A stretch of 8,705 nt of DNA from NCBI GenBank assembly GCA_946481465.1, contig CAMLOC010000105.1, positions 1 to 8,705 of the forward strand. Direction: 5' to 3'. The notes beneath the pieces were generated by a model that saw nothing but the letters and a program-made list of their open reading frames with translations, had not been told where the DNA came from and searched no databases. Position 1 is the stretch's first letter. Each line of letters opens with the position of its first letter. This DNA comes from an uncultured Shinella sp. (GTDB taxonomy: Bacteria > Pseudomonadota > Alphaproteobacteria > Rhizobiales > Rhizobiaceae). The translations under genes were made by a program, and so were the position numbers. Positions 5,897 to 8,705 of the stretch are shown piece by piece.

Positions 5897-5986
5897 GTGT
5901 CTGCCTCGACGCTCGAAACGTCCGTTTGGAGGGGTGTCGGAGGCGAAGATGGGATATCGCGGCGGGATTGAAAAGACGGGGAAAGA

Positions 5987-5999
5987 GAACGCAGCGTTC
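5987..5999. promoter_or_regulatory. Short perfect dyad upstream of the flavin monooxygenase gene
   Basis: GAACGC-A-GCGTTC is a perfect 6+1+6 palindrome 91 nt upstream of the monooxygenase start codon, in the only gap where that gene could have its own promoter. It could be an operator. The GAAC-N5-GTTC spacing does not match the LexA sites I know (GTTC-N7-GTTC in alphaproteobacteria), and no regulator gene is adjacent. Confidence 0.3.
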
Positions 6000-6009
6000 A
6001 CAATTCGCA

Positions 6010-6042
6010 CCCGGACCGGCTCTTGCCACGAGCCGGTTCGGG
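6010..6042 (-). terminator. Strong hairpin after the cupin gene, possible terminator or transcript stabiliser
   Basis: A 13-bp stem (6010-6022 with 6030-6042, one G-T pair, core ACCGGCTC/GAGCCGGT) closes a 7-nt loop and begins 10 nt after the cupin stop codon on the minus strand. No T-run follows (TGCGAATTGTG), so it is not a standard intrinsic terminator. It may protect the 3' end of the operon transcript or reduce read-through into the monooxygenase gene. Confidence 0.5.
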
Positions 6043-6052
6043 ATTGCGGCGC

Positions 6053-6412
6053 TCAGACGCCCTTGGCGATCATCGTATAGATCTTGCGTGTGCGCTCGTG
6101 GATCGTCCATTCGCCGCGCCAGCCATGCGGCAGGGCGAACATTTCGCCCGGGCCGATGTCCCGTCTCGTGCCGTCGCCGTCGTGCAGCGTCACCCGGCCG
6201 GCGAGGATATGGCAGATCTCCGCGATCTCCGTGCGGTCGGCGGTGAAGCGGCCGGGCGTGCATTCCCATATACCGGTTTCCATCCCGCCGTCCGGGCTGG
6301 TCCACAGGGTCTCGCTAGCTTCCTGCTGGTCGCCCTCGATGGAGGTCGGCTTCGGCGCGAAGGGGCCGATATCGCGGGTGAGGAGGTCGCCGAAATGTTC
6401 AAGGCTGATCAT
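6053..6412 (-). CDS. Cupin-domain protein (Cupin_3 / DUF861 type)
   Basis: This 119-residue single-domain cupin has the Cupin_3 pattern: WTSPDGGMETGIWECTPGRF (about 37-56), then EICHILAGRVTLHDGDG (65-81), then GPGEMFALPHGWRGEWTIHERTRKIY (87-112). The family includes ureidoglycine aminohydrolase-like proteins and many small cupins coded next to amine or amino-acid oxidases. The metal-binding histidines are only partly present: H68 in EICHIL and H96 are visible, while the usual HxH pair is absent, so catalysis is uncertain and a binding or regulatory role is possible. The start at 6412 has AGGA 6 nt upstream (6419-6422). The gene begins 23 nt after the oxidoreductase stop, so the two are probably co-transcribed and this protein may act on, or sense, the product of that enzyme. 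Confidence 0.85.
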   Translation of the reverse strand: MISLEHFGDLLTRDIGPFAPKPTSIEGDQQEASETLWTSPDGGMETGIWECTPGRFTADRTEIAEICHILAGRVTLHDGDGTRRDIGPGEMFALPHGWRGEWTIHERTRKIYTMIAKGV

Positions 6413-6435
6413 GGTCCGTCCTGTCTGTTTCTGGC

Positions 6436-7821
6436 TCAATGGCCGGTGATGCTGTCGGCGAGCGACGCGAGTTTCGATGTGTGCGGCAGGCCGGCGAATT
6501 CGCGCTCGTCGGCGATGCGGTAGAGCTGGTACATGGATTGCACGCCGAGCCAGCGGAAGGGTTCCGGCTCCCATTTGCGCACCGTGCGGTTGACCCAGGG
6601 AAGGGCGGTCAGCTCCGTCTTGCGGTCGAGCACGAGATCGCAGAGCGTGCGGCCGGCAAGGTTCGAGCTGGAGACGCCGAGGCCGACATAGCCGCCGGCC
6701 CAGCCGATGCCGCTCGCGCGGTCGAAGCCGGCGGTCGTGCACCAGTCGCGCGGCACGCCGAGCACGCCGCACCAGGCATGGTCGATTTTCAACGCCTTCG
6801 TCTGCGGCAGGAGGCGCGTCAGGATGGCGTGCAGGGCGTCGATGGTCGCCTGCTGGGTCTTGCCGTTCACGTCGGTCTTCGAGCCGAAGCGATAGGGCAC
6901 GCCGCGCCCGCCCATGGTGATGCGGCCCTCGCGGGTGCGCTGGGCATAGCAATAGGCGTGCGCCGCATCGCCGAGCAGTTCATGGCCTTCCCAGCCGATC
7001 TCCCGCCACAGCGCCTCCGGCACGGGCTCGGTGACGATCTGGGCGCTGTTCAGCGGCAGCCAGGTGCGTTCCTCGCCGGGGAAGCCGGCGGAAAAGCCCT
7101 CCGTGGCGCGGATGATGTTGGAGGCGCGCACCGTGCCGCGGTCGGTCTCGACGCGGCCCTTCTCGAAACGCGTGACGGCAGTGCCCTCGTAGATCGGCAC
7201 GCCGAGGCCTTCGACGACCTTGGCAAGGCCGCGCACCAGCTTGGCGGGCTGAACGCGCGCGGTGTCGCGGATGACGAAGCCGCCCTGGACATTGGCGATG
7301 TTGATCCGCCTGGCCGCCTCCTCGGCGGAGAGCATCTGCAGGCGCTCGGCCGGCATCTGCCAGTCGAGATAGAACTGGTATTCCTCGCGGGCGCGGGCAA
7401 GCTGCGGCGCGTTGGTGGCGACGGTGAGATTGTCGGCGCGGCGGATATCGGCGTCGATCCCCTCGGCCTCGGCGACGCGGACCACCTCGTCCACCGTGCC
7501 GGCCATGGCGCGCTGCATGTCGATGACGGCGCCGCGCGTCGAGGTCTTCAGATACTTGTCGCGCGACCAGCCGAAGCCGCCGGAAAGCCAGCCGCCGTTG
7601 CGCCCGGAGGCGCCGAAGCCGGCGAATTCCCGTTCCAGCACGACGATGTCGAGCGAGGGATCGGCCTTCTTGAGGTAATAGGCCGTCCAGAGGCCCGTAT
7701 AGCCCGCACCGATGATGCAGACGTCGGCCTCGCGGTCGCCGGGCAGGGGAGCGCGCTTTTGCGGAATGCCGCCGATATCGGCATACCAGAAGGAGATGTT
7801 TCCGTTGGTCTTGGCGTCCAT
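6436..7821 (-). CDS. FAD-dependent oxidoreductase, DAO family (PuuB-like)
   Basis: The 461-residue protein is a DAO-type flavoenzyme, a family that oxidises C-N bonds of amines and amino acids to imines or aldehydes using FAD. The FAD-binding Rossmann motif VCIIGAGYTGLWTAYYL lies at about 34-50, with the acidic strand end VVLERE (60-65) and the GASGRNGGWLSGG stretch (70-82) typical of gamma-glutamylputrescine oxidase-like enzymes. The C-terminal FAD contact is GIGWAGGYVGLGVSSSNLAG. Length fits PuuB relatives. Its place 17 nt after a PotA-type ATPase gene suggests the substrate is the imported polyamine, a derivative of it, or a related amine; this is inferred. The ATG at 7821 has no strong ribosome site, so translation may be coupled to the upstream gene. 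The frame stays open upstream only because it shadows that gene. Confidence 0.9.
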   Translation of the reverse strand: MDAKTNGNISFWYADIGGIPQKRAPLPGDREADVCIIGAGYTGLWTAYYLKKADPSLDIVVLEREFAGFGASGRNGGWLSGGFGWSRDKYLKTSTRGAVIDMQRAMAGTVDEVVRVAEAEGIDADIRRADNLTVATNAPQLARAREEYQFYLDWQMPAERLQMLSAEEAARRINIANVQGGFVIRDTARVQPAKLVRGLAKVVEGLGVPIYEGTAVTRFEKGRVETDRGTVRASNIIRATEGFSAGFPGEERTWLPLNSAQIVTEPVPEALWREIGWEGHELLGDAAHAYCYAQRTREGRITMGGRGVPYRFGSKTDVNGKTQQATIDALHAILTRLLPQTKALKIDHAWCGVLGVPRDWCTTAGFDRASGIGWAGGYVGLGVSSSNLAGRTLCDLVLDRKTELTALPWVNRTVRKWEPEPFRWLGVQSMYQLYRIADEREFAGLPHTSKLASLADSITGH

Positions 7822-7838
7822 GGGGAAGGCTTTCGGGT

Positions 7839-8705
7839 TCAGGTCAGCGTCACGTCGGCGCTGGCGTCGTCGGGAAGAAGGGTGAGGTCGGTGGGCAGGA
7901 AGGCGATATCGGCGGCATCGCCGATGGCAAAATCCGCCGCGCCGAGCGGGCTGCGCACCACCGCGACCGTGCCGTCGGCAAGCCGCACCTCGTATTTCGA
8001 GCCGGAGCCGAGATAGATCGCCTCCGCGACCGTGCCGGTAAGGCGGTTCTCGCCCGCCACGACGTCTGCGCCGGGACGCTTCAGCGCCACGCGCTCGGGC
8101 CGGAGCAGGATGACCGGGCGGGCATCGCCGGCAAGGCGGCCTTGGGCGACGATCCTCTGGTCGCCGATGGTCATCACGGTGTCTTCGCCCGCGGCGTCCG
8201 CCGTGCCGCGCAGCACGGTGGATTCGCCGATGAAGCGGCCGACGAAAAGCGTTGCCGGGTGGTCGTAGAGTTCGCGGCCCGTGCCGATCTGCTCGATGCG
8301 CCCGCCATTGAACACGGCGATGCGGTCGGAGAGGACGAGGGCCTCTTCCTGGTCGTGGGTGACGTAGACGAAGGTGGTGCCGAGCTCGCGGTGGATGCGC
8401 TTGATCTCGAGTTGCAGCCATTCGCGCAGCTTCTTGTCGAGTGCGCCGAGCGGTTCGTCCATCAGAAGGAGCGGCGGATCGAAGACGAGCGCCCGGGCGA
8501 GTGCCACGCGCTGCTGCTGGCCGCCCGACAGTTCGTTCGGGTAGCGATGGGAGAAATCCGCCATCTTCACCATGTCGAGGGCGCGCCTGACCCGCCTCTC
8601 GCGGTCCTCGCCCCTCACGCCGCGCAGGGCCAGCGGATAGGCGACGTTCTTGCCGACCGTCATGTGCGGGAAGAGCGCGTAGTGCTGGAAGACGACGCCG
8701 ATATT
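7839..8705 (-). CDS. ABC transporter ATP-binding protein, polyamine type (PotA-like; 5'-truncated)
   Basis: The 288 visible residues run off the right edge. The first visible residues are the Q-loop NIGVVFQHYALFPH; Walker A and the true start lie outside. Next come the ABC signature LSGGQQQRVALARAL, Walker B LLLMDEPLGALD, and the H-loop VTHDQEEAL. The C-terminal third is a TOBE-type domain (around VILLRPERVAL and the final FLPTDLTLL). VFDPPLLLMDEPLGALDKKL and the TOBE tail resemble spermidine/putrescine importers (PotA/PotG); iron(III) or other MOI-type substrates are less likely. The protein would power a membrane permease pair and a binding protein whose genes are not in view. It is the most upstream visible gene of the minus-strand operon and is followed 17 nt later by the FAD oxidoreductase, linking uptake to oxidation. 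Confidence 0.9.
   Translation of the reverse strand, partial: NIGVVFQHYALFPHMTVGKNVAYPLALRGVRGEDRERRVRRALDMVKMADFSHRYPNELSGGQQQRVALARALVFDPPLLLMDEPLGALDKKLREWLQLEIKRIHRELGTTFVYVTHDQEEALVLSDRIAVFNGGRIEQIGTGRELYDHPATLFVGRFIGESTVLRGTADAAGEDTVMTIGDQRIVAQGRLAGDARPVILLRPERVALKRPGADVVAGENRLTGTVAEAIYLGSGSKYEVRLADGTVAVVRSPLGAADFAIGDAADIAFLPTDLTLLPDDASADVTLT

Noticed and set aside
4763..5971. A 402-codon plus-strand frame opposite the flavin monooxygenase gene
   Set aside because: It begins inside the RIME-like palindrome and mirrors the coding strand of a well-recognised enzyme.
5987..5999. GAACGCAGCGTTC as a LexA/SOS box
   Set aside because: Alphaproteobacterial LexA sites are direct repeats GTTC-N7-GTTC and the Bacillus-type box has a 4-bp spacer; this is an inverted repeat with a 5-bp spacer.
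6439..8016. A 525-codon plus-strand frame opposite the oxidoreductase gene
   Set aside because: It is an antisense shadow of a gene with clear FAD motifs and shows no protein features of its own.
6436..8421. A single 661-residue protein joining the transporter and oxidoreductase regions
   Set aside because: The first 200 residues are an Arg/Pro/His-rich out-of-frame reading of the ATPase gene; the real protein starts at 7821.

Overview
The window is GC-rich DNA that reads like an alphaproteobacterium of the order Rhizobiales, most likely Rhizobiaceae (Rhizobium/Ensifer/Shinella-like). The grounds are the codon use, a TGA-N9-TCA site matching the RirA iron-regulator box ahead of a siderophore receptor, a RIME-like palindromic element, and a polyamine-type ABC transporter gene followed by a FAD amine oxidase and a cupin. 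The organism call is inference; no rRNA or other taxonomic marker is present.

Left part (1-1232): the 3' end of a sensor histidine kinase (+) converges on, and overlaps by 23 bp, a small secreted cysteine-repeat protein (-) built from three 20-residue repeats with an exact 60-bp period. A 372-bp gene-free stretch follows, holding a 14-bp inverted repeat with a nested hairpin. Next is a 93-residue periplasmic EF-hand protein (+).

Centre (1424-4690): an AraC-family regulator (+) lies upstream of, and in line with, a 727-residue TonB-dependent siderophore receptor. The 159-bp gap between them holds an AT-rich dyad (possible regulator operator), a RirA-type iron box and a leader hairpin. The receptor gene ends in a strong intrinsic terminator. 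The layout fits iron-repressed, siderophore-induced uptake of a ferric siderophore.

Boundary (4652-4873): the terminator, a RIME-like extragenic palindrome made of two perfect 9-bp hairpins inside an outer 9-bp inverted repeat, and a hairpin that probably ends the minus-strand gene.

Right part (4874-8705), all minus strand. In transcription order: a PotA-type ABC transporter ATPase (5' end outside the window), a FAD-dependent oxidoreductase of the DAO/PuuB type 17 nt later, a cupin (Cupin_3) protein 23 nt later, then after a 156-bp gap with a 13-bp-stem hairpin, a luciferase-like flavin monooxygenase. The first three look like one operon for uptake and oxidation of a polyamine or related amine; the last may have its own promoter.

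Most of the window is recognisable accessory metabolism. I found no clear candidate for an entirely new system; the points most worth a second look are the cysteine-repeat protein and the control region ahead of the siderophore receptor.
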